Shown in pieces: positions 41,752-50,806 of a DNA stretch of 64,000 bases. The position numbers and the translations under genes are program-made. The notes beneath the pieces were generated by a model. That model worked only from the letters and a program-made list of their open reading frames with translations. It was not told the DNA's origin and did not search any database. This DNA is from Mycobacterium sp. DL99 (lineage in GTDB: Bacteria > Actinomycetota > Actinomycetes > Mycobacteriales > Mycobacteriaceae): positions 3,545,906 to 3,609,905 of the forward strand of contig NZ_SJOM01000007.1 in NCBI RefSeq assembly GCF_004762045.1, written 5' to 3'. Every line of letters starts with the position of its first letter. The stretch's first letter is position 1.

Positions 41752-42006
41752 GTGAATCACTCCGCCGACACTGCGCAGGCGCAGTCCCTTCTGGGTGAGT
41801 TGTGGCGCCACGTGGAGGACGTATCGACACGCCTGGAGAAGGCGGAGGGGCGCCAGCGCCGATCGTCGGCATGTGATCGCCGCGAGGTCAGCAAGTTGCG
41901 TGCCGATCTGTACGAGACGCATCACCTGATCGACGCCATTCACCGGAGGTTCCCCGAAACCTGCCCGCACCGCCTGCACGCAGAAACCGCACCGGGCGGG
42001 TCCTGA
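41752..42006 (+). CDS. Small helical hypothetical protein
   Basis: 84 residues from GTG 41752 (MNHSADTAQAQSLLGELWRHVEDVSTRLEKAEGRQ). Heptad-like Leu/Val spacing suggests a coiled coil of about 45 residues, followed by a helix ETHHLIDAIHRRFPETCPHR. It lies divergently, 84 bases from the three-helix-bundle gene. The upstream AGGTGG is a passable ribosome site. Coding character is moderate, and the opposite strand is also open, so this call is tentative. Confidence 0.5.
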   Translation: MNHSADTAQAQSLLGELWRHVEDVSTRLEKAEGRQRRSSACDRREVSKLRADLYETHHLIDAIHRRFPETCPHRLHAETAPGGS

Positions 42007-42107
42007 CGGCCGGAATTCAGCCAACTCAGGGTGCCGTGGAGAAAGACAGGAGGTTGCCGGACGCGGTTCCCGTCCCGTCGGACCAGCGAGCGCAGTAAAT
42101 TGCTGCC

Positions 42108-42749
42108 GTGGGGAAACGACGGTTGGCCGGCGGCAGGGGCCGGTTGCTGGCGCTCGCGGTCTCGGTCACCGTTGCGGCGGGCATGGTCTACGTCCAGAAC
42201 ACCGAGGCGAAGTGTTGCGCGGAGGTCCCCGCAGCGACGCCGCCCGCAGGCCGGCAACAGCCGGTGCCGGCGGCTCCGCAAGCCGCGTTGGTGGCGGCCA
42301 GCGCGCCCGTGGTGGCCCGCGACTTCCAGTTCTCCCTACCGAAGGGCCCGGCACCCGAGGGCGGCCTACAGGTCAAGACCATCTGGGTGGCCCGCGCCAT
42401 CGCGGTGATGTTCCCCGAGATCACCACCATCGGCGGGTATCGGCAGGATGCGCTGAAATGGCATCCCAACGGTCTGGCGATCGACGTGATGATCCCGAAC
42501 TATCACTCCAAGGAAGGCATCGAACTCGGTAACCAGATCGCCGGTTTCGCCCTGGCCAACGCCAAGCGCTGGGGCGTGCTTCACGTGATCTGGCGGCAGG
42601 GCCTCTATCCGGGGATCGGCGCGCCGCATTGGACCGCCGACTACGGGAACGAGACCCTCAACCACTTCGACCACGTGCACATCGCCACCGATGGCGGCGG
42701 CTACCCCACGGGCCACGAAACCTATTTCATCGGCTCCATGACCCGCTAG
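42108..42749 (+). CDS. Secreted protein with VldE/ARB_07466-type C-terminal domain
   Basis: 213 residues. A signal peptide or anchor (about 12-28) is followed by a CC pair and an Ala/Pro linker (about 35-70). The C-terminal domain includes GGYRQDALKWHPNGLAIDVMIPNY, WGVLHVIWRQGLYPG and FDHVHIATDGGGYPTG. The HxxGxAxD and DHVH motifs are those of a peptidase-M15-like zinc site (His, Asp, His), and this domain occurs in many exported actinobacterial proteins. A muralytic or wall-remodelling role is plausible but unshown. GTG start. A paralogue lies at 51188. Confidence 0.85.
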   Translation: MGKRRLAGGRGRLLALAVSVTVAAGMVYVQNTEAKCCAEVPAATPPAGRQQPVPAAPQAALVAASAPVVARDFQFSLPKGPAPEGGLQVKTIWVARAIAVMFPEITTIGGYRQDALKWHPNGLAIDVMIPNYHSKEGIELGNQIAGFALANAKRWGVLHVIWRQGLYPGIGAPHWTADYGNETLNHFDHVHIATDGGGYPTGHETYFIGSMTR

Positions 42750-42761
42750 GCGTACCGGCAG

Positions 42762-43976
42762 TCAGGCTGCGCTGCTCACGTGCACTGCCGACTCGCCGAT
42801 GTTGGCCGCGCTGTCACCGATGATGGTCTGCAGCAGGGCTTGTTGCTCGCGTCGGCCTCGCGTGATCGCGCGATCCATGCCGCCCGGCGATGCCATCGCC
42901 GCGGCGCTGCGCATCAGATTGACCGGCATCTTCAACAGTGGGTACCACGGCGGCATGTAGGCGGGCAGGCCCAGGACACGCATCGCACTCGGGCCGAGGT
43001 ATGCGCTGGTGATCGACAGGTGCTGCGCCCACGCCAGGCGGCGACGCAGGCCCCGGATACCGCCGTAATGCCACGACAGCGGGTCCTCGGCCATCGGAAC
43101 CGACAACTGCTGCGTCGTCTCGTCGGGGACCGCCAGCGCGGTGGACGTGTGGTACAGCACGCGGATGCTCTCGCGGAAAGTCTTGGGCAACCATTCGTCC
43201 TCCACGCCGATCAACCAACCGACATAGCGGGTCAGGTGCGCGATGGCGTCGAGTTCGCCTGGCGCAGGGAGGATTCCCATCGCCAGCGAGCCCACCGGCG
43301 GCGCGACGAGCGCGCCGACCAGCGTCGCGGCCATATCGGTCTGGTTGACGGGTAAACCCCACTCGTCGGTGCGCCAGTCCGGCATCGCTGCCACGTGCCG
43401 ACGCACGAACGCATGGATCAACCGCACGTGCAGGGTCGACCGGTACCCGGCGCCCAGGGGGTCGAGACCGCCGTCGGAGATGACGTCCATGGCCCACTGC
43501 ATCGTCTCGGCGAAGCGCTTGTTCGAGCCTTTTTCCAAGGCACCAGTGCGCAGCAGGGTCTTGTTGAACCCGGAGAACTGGTAGCCGCCGAGCAGCGACA
43601 CGTCGCGCGCGATCGACATGCCGTCAGAACCGCCCCGCACCAGTGCCCGCTGCCCTTTGCGCAGCTTGTCCCGGTCCACCCATGCCGGGGCAGTCTCCAC
43701 GCCGATGAAGAACTCGCGCAACGGTTCCGGGGCGTCGGGCACGTTGTCGATACCCTCGGCGAGCGCCTTCTCGAACAGAGGACGCATCTGCGCCATCCCC
43801 GCTGACGACATCCAGTCGACCAGGCGGTCCATCGGCTCGTCCCCGACCGTCATTCGCTCGCCGAGCCGGCGCCATTGCTGCGCGTCGGGGTTGCGAACGC
43901 CCAGCATCATCGCGAACGTCCGAATGGCACCGGGAACGGCGAGTGGCCGTTCGGGGTGGCGAGCCGGGATGTTCAA
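42762..43976 (-). CDS. MpaB-family (DUF2236) oxygenase
   Basis: 404 residues. The all-helical family includes latex-clearing protein Lcp, a heme b oxygenase, and fungal MpaB. Typical segments include FNKTLLRTGALEKGS, RSTLHVRLIHAFVRRHV (with the His expected to bind heme) and LPVNQTDMAATLVG. The TTG start has an ideal AGGAGG five bases upstream. It faces a TetR regulator across an inverted repeat at 44009-44028, which probably represses it. The substrate is unknown; hydrophobic compounds are likely by family precedent. Confidence 0.88.
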   Translation of the reverse strand: MNIPARHPERPLAVPGAIRTFAMMLGVRNPDAQQWRRLGERMTVGDEPMDRLVDWMSSAGMAQMRPLFEKALAEGIDNVPDAPEPLREFFIGVETAPAWVDRDKLRKGQRALVRGGSDGMSIARDVSLLGGYQFSGFNKTLLRTGALEKGSNKRFAETMQWAMDVISDGGLDPLGAGYRSTLHVRLIHAFVRRHVAAMPDWRTDEWGLPVNQTDMAATLVGALVAPPVGSLAMGILPAPGELDAIAHLTRYVGWLIGVEDEWLPKTFRESIRVLYHTSTALAVPDETTQQLSVPMAEDPLSWHYGGIRGLRRRLAWAQHLSITSAYLGPSAMRVLGLPAYMPPWYPLLKMPVNLMRSAAAMASPGGMDRAITRGRREQQALLQTIIGDSAANIGESAVHVSSAA

Positions 43977-44008
43977 CGTGACCTCCTGTGCAGGACCGAC
44001 CGAGATGA

Positions 44009-44028
44009 CTGACTACGTATGTAGTCAG
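44009..44028. promoter_or_regulatory. Putative TetR operator
   Basis: CTGACTACGTATGTAGTCAG has perfect 8-base arms (CTGACTAC/GTAGTCAG) around GTAT. It lies 32 bases upstream of the oxygenase start and 28 bases upstream of the TetR start. The size and symmetry match TetR-family operators; the neighbouring TetR is the obvious binder. Confidence 0.7.
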
Positions 44029-44056
44029 AATTTAGGCGGCGGGTAGGGTGCTGTCA

Positions 44057-44695
44057 ATGAAGCGCGTACAGGTGGTGCGCGGCTACGGCGGCGTCAGTGC
44101 GGTCGACCGCCGCACAGAACGACGAGCCAAGCTGCTCGCCGGCGGCCGCCAGATCTGGGGCGAATCCGGGATCACCGAGGTCACCGTGCGCGCCGTCTGC
44201 ACCGCCGCCGGGCTGACCTCGCGCTACTTCTACGAACAGTTCGAGAGCCGAGACGCATTGCTGTTCGCCATTTCCGACGACGTACGCGATCAGCTGCTCA
44301 CCGCGCTGGTGAACGCCGGCGTCGGGGACCCGGGCACGCTCACCGACAAACTGCGGTCAGCGCTCACCGCGTTCCTCGACATCATCGCGGCCGACCCCCA
44401 CATCCACCGCATCGCCACCGGCGATGTGAGCAGCGTCGCCGGACTGGCGGAGCACCGCACGCACATCCTGGAGATGATCACCGGCCTGATCGTTCAGCTT
44501 GCGCCCGATGTCCTGCACTCCGCGACACCGAACCCTGCTGAGTTACGCCGCAGTGCACAGTTCATGGTCGGTGGCGTGAACCAGATCATCGAAGCCTGGC
44601 TTGCCGACCCCACCGAGACCACCGAACAGCTCGCGGCCGAATGCGCCGACCTCTGCGTCGCGGTGGCGCGAGGGGTCACCCGGTCGGGCGAGTAG
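44057..44695 (+). CDS. TetR-family transcriptional regulator
   Basis: 212 residues from ATG 44057 (GTG 44048 is an alternative). The HTH is RRAKLLAGGRQIWGESGITEVTVRAVCTAAGLTSRYFYEQFESRDALLF. The 'RYFYEQFESRDALLFA' recognition helix and its C-terminal domain are typical of mycobacterial TetRs. It is divergent from the MpaB oxygenase and likely binds the palindrome between them, controlling both genes. The 3' end meets the convergent DUF732 gene with a 1-base gap. Confidence 0.88.
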   Translation: MKRVQVVRGYGGVSAVDRRTERRAKLLAGGRQIWGESGITEVTVRAVCTAAGLTSRYFYEQFESRDALLFAISDDVRDQLLTALVNAGVGDPGTLTDKLRSALTAFLDIIAADPHIHRIATGDVSSVAGLAEHRTHILEMITGLIVQLAPDVLHSATPNPAELRRSAQFMVGGVNQIIEAWLADPTETTEQLAAECADLCVAVARGVTRSGE

Positions 44696-44696
44696 T

Positions 44697-45017
44697 TCAC
44701 CCGCCTGGTGTGGCCGTCACATCCGGGCAGTAGTTGTGCAGAGCGGCGGTCACCACGAGCCTGGCCTTCTCGAACGGGTATGCCGACCGGGCCTCGGCGA
44801 TCTGCATCGCCAGGTCATCGGGCCGCATCGCCGGATCTTCGTGGGCGGTCACACACGCCTGCCGGCCGAGCTGCAGCACAACGTCACGACTGTCATCGGA
44901 CACCGGCAGGCCCAACGAGGACACCTCCGCGAGATAGCCCTCATCGTCGGCGAAAGCCGCCGGGGCCGACGCGAGCCCAGCTGCAACCGCCAGCACGGAG
45001 ATCATCAGCGCCTTCAT
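44697..45017 (-). CDS. DUF732 family secreted protein
   Basis: 106 residues from ATG 45017. A signal peptide (MKALMISVLAVAAGLASAPAAFA) is followed by the DUF732 pattern: DEGYLAEVSSLGLPVSDDS, LGRQACVTAHE and LHNYCPDV. The two conserved cysteines are about 50 residues apart. Function unknown. It lies 80 bases downstream of the pknG stop in the same direction and could be transcribed with that operon. Confidence 0.82.
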   Translation of the reverse strand: MKALMISVLAVAAGLASAPAAFADDEGYLAEVSSLGLPVSDDSRDVVLQLGRQACVTAHEDPAMRPDDLAMQIAEARSAYPFEKARLVVTAALHNYCPDVTATPGG

Positions 45018-45096
45018 GCTCGCCACAATGACAGATCTCCGCCAGGATCCCGCGGACGCGCGCCGTCGGCGCAGCCCGGAGCTCACCGCGCCGACC

Positions 45097-47088
45097 TCAC
45101 ATCCAGCTCGGCGGCCTGATCGAATTCGCCACGTCGACAAGCCGGTAGCGATGACGCCGCCGTGGCGAGTGTCTGGCCAACTCCCGCAGCACCTCCTCGA
45201 TGCCGACGCGCAGACCCCGTTGGTCGAAGGCGTGGTCGAGTATCGGGTCGCCGGTGGAGGTCGCACCGCCGGACCGGAGCCAGTCGAGGGCGACGCCGAG
45301 GACGAACGCGCGAATCTGCAGAACGCGCGGTTCGGTCTCGGGTAGGCCACCCACGCGCCGTGCGGCATCGCGCAAGTCTGCCTCGGAGATCTCCGCGCTT
45401 GTGCGCCCGTCGAGCAGCATCAGCACCGACGTCAGTTGGGCCTCACCGTAGTGGCGTGAGGTCACCGGCACCTGATCGAGCACATCGATCGCTCCGGGCC
45501 GGTCGGCCTGCCAGGCGAGAAGTCGGGCCAGGCCGAACGCGGCGCTGACCATCGCGTGGTCGGTGCGCCACAACGTCCGGTAGGACCGTTCCGCCAACTG
45601 CCGCAAGCGTTCCGCACTCGGCGCGTCCGCGGTGGCGAGCAGCAGTTCGGCAGTCGCAGCCGTTGCCAGCTTGGGCGCCGCCTCACCCGGAAGCAGGGCG
45701 ACGACCCGCTCGAAACATGACAGGGCCACCCCCAGATCGCCGGTCTGCAGGCCGGCGATCCCATCGGCCCAGTCCTCCCGCCATTCGTCGTCGGCTTCCT
45801 CGACCGGTACCGGCTCCGGCAGGGCATGTGCGACATCGCGAGCGTCCAGCGCAACGGTGCGCCGGCGGCCGTCGACGAACACATCGGTGCCCTGCAACGC
45901 CAGATCGGCGCCGAATGTGGAGCGTGGCACGCTGAAGAGCGTCGACGTCCGGGGACTCGGCGAGCCCGTCTGCTCGGCGAGGATTTCGTGGAGTACGCCC
46001 CGGCACTGGTCGGCCATGTCGTCGACGGACGAGAACCGTTGCGCCGGACGGGGATTTGTCGCGCGGGCCAGCAACTGATAGAAGGACTCATACCGCTCGA
46101 ACAGGGGCGCCTCGTCGCGGGCGGGCAACGCCTCGGCGTAGCGATCGTTGGGCAGTTCGACGGTCAGCTTGGCCAGCGTACGGCCCACCGTGTAGACATC
46201 GGTGGCGATGGACGGTCCGGTCCTGACGATCTCGGGCGCCTGAAATCCCTTGGTGCCGTAGATATATCCGAAATCCCCGACGCCCGACACCGCGCCCATG
46301 TCGATCAACTCGATGTTGTCCTCGGTGAGCATGATGTTGTCGGGCTTGAGGTCGTTGTAGACAAGGCCGAGTGAGTGCAGATAAGACAGCGACGGCATGA
46401 CGTCGAGCAGGTAGCCGAGCGCCTGCTCCACCGGCATCATCTGTGTGGTTGCCCCTGACACCGCCTGCTGCTTCGCCAGGATGGCTTCCAGTGTGGTCCC
46501 GCCGATGTACTCCATCACGATGTAGCCGACCGGACGCCCATCGAACCCCGGGTGTTCGACGAAGTTGTAGATCTTGACGATACCGGGGTGGTTCACCATC
46601 GCGAGGAACTGGCGTTCGGCGACGACGATCGCCTGCGCCTGTTGCGCTTCGGGCTGGAGCAGCCCCTTGAGCACCACCCACCGATCGCTGACATTGCGGT
46701 CGACCGCCAGGTAGATCCAGCCGACGCCGCCGTGGGCGATGCAGCCCTGGACCTCGTACTGGCCCGCCACGAGCTCGCCGGTCTCCAGTTGCGGTGAGAA
46801 CGAGAACAGTGCGCCGCAATGCGGACACACCCCTTCGCACGGCCCGGGTTTACCGGCACTCCCCCGGCCCACCGGTCGCCCGCAGCCGCTGCACTCCCGT
46901 TTGGACTCGGCGACGACGGGATTGGTGAGGATCGCACCGGCCGGCTCGATGTCCTCCCGAACCGGGATCTCGACCAGGCCATCCCCGATCCGACGGCGCC
47001 CGGTACGCAACCGCGGACGGGTGCCCTCGACCTTGACCGGTGACGATTCGGTCACCAGGACGGCCCGCGTTCCCTCTTGTCCCGCCAT
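45097..47088 (-). CDS. pknG: Serine/threonine protein kinase PknG (short, divergent form)
   Basis: 663 residues, against about 750 for M. tuberculosis PknG. A rubredoxin-like module (Cys66, Cys69, Cys88, Cys91) precedes the kinase domain: ATP-site Lys141 (VVLKGL), catalytic YNDLKPDN (Asp246, Lys248), DFG equivalent IDMGAV (Asp263) and YGTKGFQAPE. A TPR-like C-terminal region ends in HRYRLVDVANSIRPPSW. The N-terminal 30 residues do not resemble the disordered, Thr-phosphorylated tail of the usual PknG, and the interdomain/TPR part is shortened. PknG senses nutrient status with GlnH/GlnX and controls glutamate metabolism via GarA. ATG 47088 lies one base after the glnH stop. Confidence 0.93.
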   Translation of the reverse strand: MAGQEGTRAVLVTESSPVKVEGTRPRLRTGRRRIGDGLVEIPVREDIEPAGAILTNPVVAESKRECSGCGRPVGRGSAGKPGPCEGVCPHCGALFSFSPQLETGELVAGQYEVQGCIAHGGVGWIYLAVDRNVSDRWVVLKGLLQPEAQQAQAIVVAERQFLAMVNHPGIVKIYNFVEHPGFDGRPVGYIVMEYIGGTTLEAILAKQQAVSGATTQMMPVEQALGYLLDVMPSLSYLHSLGLVYNDLKPDNIMLTEDNIELIDMGAVSGVGDFGYIYGTKGFQAPEIVRTGPSIATDVYTVGRTLAKLTVELPNDRYAEALPARDEAPLFERYESFYQLLARATNPRPAQRFSSVDDMADQCRGVLHEILAEQTGSPSPRTSTLFSVPRSTFGADLALQGTDVFVDGRRRTVALDARDVAHALPEPVPVEEADDEWREDWADGIAGLQTGDLGVALSCFERVVALLPGEAAPKLATAATAELLLATADAPSAERLRQLAERSYRTLWRTDHAMVSAAFGLARLLAWQADRPGAIDVLDQVPVTSRHYGEAQLTSVLMLLDGRTSAEISEADLRDAARRVGGLPETEPRVLQIRAFVLGVALDWLRSGGATSTGDPILDHAFDQRGLRVGIEEVLRELARHSPRRRHRYRLVDVANSIRPPSWM

Positions 47089-47089
47089 G

Positions 47090-48031
47090 TCAGTCCCGGT
47101 ACCTCGGCGTCGGCGGACTCGGCGGCGGGCCGAGCACGGTGAGCCATCTCCGGTACAGCGACAACCATGTCCCGTCCCGGCGGATCCGTTCCAGGCTCGC
47201 GTTGACGGCCCGCACAAGATCCTGGCGGGACTTGTTCATGCCGATGCCGTAGGGCTCGTCCTCCAGACTGGGACCGACGAGGTGCAGGTACGGATCCTGC
47301 ACGGCCATCCCGGCCAGAATGGAGTCGTCGGTACTGACCGCATCGGTCTGCCCCTGCTGCAGCGCCACCAGGCAATCGTCCCAATTCTGAACCGCCAGCA
47401 GGATCGCCGCCGGCGCCACCCGGGCGACCGTGGCCAGCGATGTCGTGTCCACCTGCGAACACACCCGTTTTCCGGCCAGGTCAGCCGGCCCCCGTATCGG
47501 CGAGTCCTTGGGTACGAGCAGCCGTTGGTGCGCATCGAAATACACCGTGGAGAAAGCTATCTGATCGGCACGAGCGCAGGTGATCGTCATCGCCTTCACG
47601 ACGATGTCGACGGAGCCATCCTGCAAGGCCGTGATCCGCTCGGGCGATGTCAGCAGGCGGAACTCCACCATGCCGGGATCACCGAGCAGGTCGCGAGCCA
47701 CCTCGCGAGCGATATCGACGTCGAAACCGGTCAGTTCACCCGACACCGGATCGCGAAAACTCATCAGATTGGTGCTCTGGTCGATACCGACCACCAGCCG
47801 GCCCCGTTGCCGGATCGCCTGCACTGCCGGTCCGGACACTGCCGACGGGCGCAAACTCGCTGTGGCATCGCAACTCTCGACCGGCACACCATGAACCCCG
47901 GACGCGACAACGGCGCCGCTCGGCGTCGGCAGCGCGGTGAGTGAGGCCGGCACCTGGACAAGCGGTTGCGTCGTGGAACATGCCACCGCCACGGTCGCGG
48001 CTAGGACGAGAAATCCGGCTACGGCCCGCAT
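47090..48031 (-). CDS. glnH: Glutamine/glutamate-binding lipoprotein GlnH
   Basis: 313 residues. Signal peptide with a lipobox ending at Cys18 (VAVAC), then a type-II periplasmic amino-acid-binding domain: RQRGRLVVGIDQSTNLMSFRDP, TGFDVDIAREVA, GSVDIVVKAMTIT, DAVSTDDSILAG, and C-terminal YGIGMNKSRQDLV. In mycobacteria GlnH binds Asp/Glu and signals through the membrane protein GlnX to PknG; it is not the usual ABC component, and no permease or ATPase gene is present here. The start overlaps the glnX stop by one base (TGATG). Middle gene of the operon. Confidence 0.92.
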   Translation of the reverse strand: MRAVAGFLVLAATVAVACSTTQPLVQVPASLTALPTPSGAVVASGVHGVPVESCDATASLRPSAVSGPAVQAIRQRGRLVVGIDQSTNLMSFRDPVSGELTGFDVDIAREVARDLLGDPGMVEFRLLTSPERITALQDGSVDIVVKAMTITCARADQIAFSTVYFDAHQRLLVPKDSPIRGPADLAGKRVCSQVDTTSLATVARVAPAAILLAVQNWDDCLVALQQGQTDAVSTDDSILAGMAVQDPYLHLVGPSLEDEPYGIGMNKSRQDLVRAVNASLERIRRDGTWLSLYRRWLTVLGPPPSPPTPRYRD

Positions 48032-49338
48032 CAGTGGTACTCGCTCAGTCTCGGCGTGACACCCGCGGCAACGGCGAGCGCCGCCAGCACACTGATGGCC
48101 GCAGTGCCGGCGGGCAGCGCATTCAGCGCGGCGTACGCACGGGTGATCCCATCGCGCTGCCGGTCCCGCAATCGTGCGATGTCATCCCCCAACGCCTTAT
48201 CCAGCCGGGTGAACTGCGCCGTCGACCCCTGCGGACTGCTGCCCCGGGCAATCGCCACGGCACCGGGATAGTCACCGCTGCCCAGCTTGCCGCGGATCTC
48301 CGTGTGCGCGGCTTTCCAGCCGTGCAGCGCATCCTGGGCCCCGTTGACCGCATGCCTGTCGAGGATCCGGCCGACCTGCGTGGTCCGCTCCTCGAATCGG
48401 ACGTCGGAGAGTGTGTCGGAGCCGCGTTTGAGGAGCCCGAGGATTTCGTCCGCGCGGGCCTGCTGGACCAGGATCCGGGCGGTCACCGCCGATTCCAGCG
48501 GTTCACCTCCCTCGGTGCGGGCACCGTTGACGGCGTGCATCACAACGAGTCCGGCCACCGTCAGCCACACTGCGAGCACCGTCATCAACACCGATGCCAG
48601 CACCAGGCCGGGGTTGAGGCGACGATGGCTGCGCCTGGCGAGGAAGACCTGCACGAATACCAACAACCCCACGGCAAGCGCGGCTCCCACGATCAAAGCG
48701 GGCGGCGTGGCCGCCGCCCGTCCCGATGCGGTGACGGCCTCGGCCTGCGTCCGGTACAGCTGCTCGGCATCCGGAAGCATGGACTGCTGCAGCAGCGTGG
48801 ACGATTCGCTGAGGTACGCCACGCCGATCGGGCGACCGTCGCGATTGCTCGCACGAGCGGTCGCCATCATGCCGGTGTACACCGCCAGCTGGTTGGACAG
48901 GTCGGTGAGCAAGGTCAGTGAATGGGTGTCGTTGGGCGCCACCCCATTTGATGCGGTTACCAAGCCGGCTGACGCCTCTCCGACAGCGGCGTCGTAGCGA
49001 TCACGGATATCACGCGGTTCGACACCGCCGGCCAGAAACGCGGTGGCCGCGGTCGTATTGGCGGACGAAAGTGCGCTGTAGATCCGTTGCGCGGCATCGG
49101 CCAGCGGCTCGGTGTGCAAGCGCAGAGTCTCAAGCTCGCGTTGCCGATTGGCCGCCGTCACCGATGCCGCCACGCCCACGGTGAGCACCGCCGCGATCAG
49201 AATGACGGCCAGCACCGCTATCCGGCCGGGTGTGGCTCGCAGGAAGTCGACGACCGGGCGGTCCTGTTCCTCGGCATCGGCCAGCACGGACTCGTCGAGC
49301 GTGAGTGCCTGCCGACTCTCCAACTCACCGCTGTGCAC
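48031..49338 (-). CDS. glnX: Membrane sensor-linker protein GlnX
   Basis: 435 residues. A cytoplasmic N-terminus is followed by one membrane helix (IAVLAVILIAAVLTVGVAASV), a long helical extracytoplasmic domain, two membrane helices near the middle (PPALIVGAALAVGLLVFVQVFLA and LVLASVLMTVLAVWLTVAGLVVM), a second helical domain and a final C-terminal helix (GTAAISVLAALAVAAGV). This matches the four-helix topology of GlnX (Rv0412c) that links GlnH to PknG. The GTG start has AGGTGATG upstream. First gene of glnX-glnH-pknG, all overlapping or nearly so. Confidence 0.9.
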   Translation of the reverse strand: MHSGELESRQALTLDESVLADAEEQDRPVVDFLRATPGRIAVLAVILIAAVLTVGVAASVTAANRQRELETLRLHTEPLADAAQRIYSALSSANTTAATAFLAGGVEPRDIRDRYDAAVGEASAGLVTASNGVAPNDTHSLTLLTDLSNQLAVYTGMMATARASNRDGRPIGVAYLSESSTLLQQSMLPDAEQLYRTQAEAVTASGRAAATPPALIVGAALAVGLLVFVQVFLARRSHRRLNPGLVLASVLMTVLAVWLTVAGLVVMHAVNGARTEGGEPLESAVTARILVQQARADEILGLLKRGSDTLSDVRFEERTTQVGRILDRHAVNGAQDALHGWKAAHTEIRGKLGSGDYPGAVAIARGSSPQGSTAQFTRLDKALGDDIARLRDRQRDGITRAYAALNALPAGTAAISVLAALAVAAGVTPRLSEYH

Positions 49339-49441
49339 TCGACATCACCTCGTCGCAGGCTGGCCCGGACCAGCGATACCGGACTCGATCGAACGCCGAC
49401 GAATGCACGGTAGCCCCCGCAAACGCGCTACGTGGGCTTTA

Positions 49442-50806
49442 TTACGCGGCTACCACGCTCTCGGCTGCCATCACCTCCGCGGCAGCGCGCTCACCTGACC
49501 GGACCGCACCATCGATCCAGCCGCACATGATGGCCGAACTCTCCGTACCGGCCCAGTGGATCCGTCCGCACGGGGCCCGCAACGCGGGCCCGAACTCGGT
49601 GAGCACACCGGGCGGGGCGTGACTGATCATTCCGCCACCCGAATACCGTTCGACCGTCCAGTTCTGCTCGTGGTAGCTCACCGGTGATGCGGCCTGCGGA
49701 CCGAACCGGTCGATCAACTCACCGATCACCACGGCTTTGCGCTCGGCCGCGTCGAGCAGCCCGAGCCGACGGGCGGCGGGCCCTTCGGTGATGACGCACA
49801 TGATTCCGGGCGTACCGGTGTCGGTACAGGCGTCGATGGTCAGCGTCGCAGGGCTGCCGGGCGCGGCGGACTGGCCGCACAGCCCGTCGGCGCGCCAGAA
49901 TGCCGATTCGTATACGACCGAGATCTTGAAGACCGCGCCGCTGGGCATCCGCTGATGAAGAAACATGCGGTCCACGGGAAGCGTTGGCTCATAGATGATC
50001 TGGCTCGCCACGGCCAAAGGGACGGCGACGATCGCCTGCCGCGCTCGTACGGTCATGTCCTCGGCGTGGACCGTCACGTAGTCGTCGTCGTGCGAGATAA
50101 GGTGCACCGGTTGCGAAAGGTGCAGCGCGCCACCCAGTTCGGCTGCCATCGGCCCGTAGACGGCACCCATGCCCCCGTGCACCCGCGCATCCTGGGCACC
50201 GCCCTTGTTGGAGATGACGAAGACCGGCCCGCCGCCTGATCCCATCTGGTGAAGGGCCCACAACAATGACACCTCAGATCCTGCCGAGGTGTAGATGCCG
50301 GCGAGCGCCATGTCGAGCATCTCGCGCGCCTGCTTGGAGCGCATGTGACGGTTGATCCACTCCCCCAAGCTGATCCGGTCCCACTCGACCGCCCTCTTCG
50401 CTTCCCATGGGGCGTCGAACGGAATGGTCCTGCACATGAGCTCCACCTCGAGCAATCCGGCGCCGAGGTTGGCGATCGCCCAGGGGCTCATCGCCCAGGG
50501 AATCGTGCCGGAATAGCGGTGCTGTTTGCCGTCGAGGATCATCATGGCGTCGCCGTCGACGTACTCCTTGTACTCTTCGACGCCGAACTCGGCCATCAGG
50601 GCTTTGATCCGGTCCTGCCCAGGTCCGATCCAAGCACCGCCGCGGTCGATCCACGTTCCGTCATCGAGCACCTCGGTGAAGGTCCGGCCACCGACCCGAT
50701 CACGAGCCTCGAGCAGGGCCACGGAGTGACCCGCCTGCTTGAGCCGCAACGCCGCGGTCAGGCCGGCAAAGCCCGCGCCCACTACGCAACAATCGACGTC
50801 TTTCAT
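49442..50806 (-). CDS. Flavin-dependent monoamine oxidase (AofH-like)
   Basis: 454 residues. The N-terminal FAD motif is VVGAGFAGLTAALRLKQAGHSVALLEARDRVGGRT, with the GG doublet (RGGAWIG) typical of monoamine/polyamine oxidases. The C-terminal FAD loop is HWAGTESSAIMCGWIDGAVRSGERAA. Relatives oxidise primary amines such as putrescine with release of H2O2. The closest remembered mycobacterial type is AofH (Rv3170). GGGAGGGG precedes the ATG, and a small hairpin (50818-50832) lies just ahead of it. Next to the GlnX operon but with its own promoter. Confidence 0.92.
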   Translation of the reverse strand: MKDVDCCVVGAGFAGLTAALRLKQAGHSVALLEARDRVGGRTFTEVLDDGTWIDRGGAWIGPGQDRIKALMAEFGVEEYKEYVDGDAMMILDGKQHRYSGTIPWAMSPWAIANLGAGLLEVELMCRTIPFDAPWEAKRAVEWDRISLGEWINRHMRSKQAREMLDMALAGIYTSAGSEVSLLWALHQMGSGGGPVFVISNKGGAQDARVHGGMGAVYGPMAAELGGALHLSQPVHLISHDDDYVTVHAEDMTVRARQAIVAVPLAVASQIIYEPTLPVDRMFLHQRMPSGAVFKISVVYESAFWRADGLCGQSAAPGSPATLTIDACTDTGTPGIMCVITEGPAARRLGLLDAAERKAVVIGELIDRFGPQAASPVSYHEQNWTVERYSGGGMISHAPPGVLTEFGPALRAPCGRIHWAGTESSAIMCGWIDGAVRSGERAAAEVMAAESVVAA

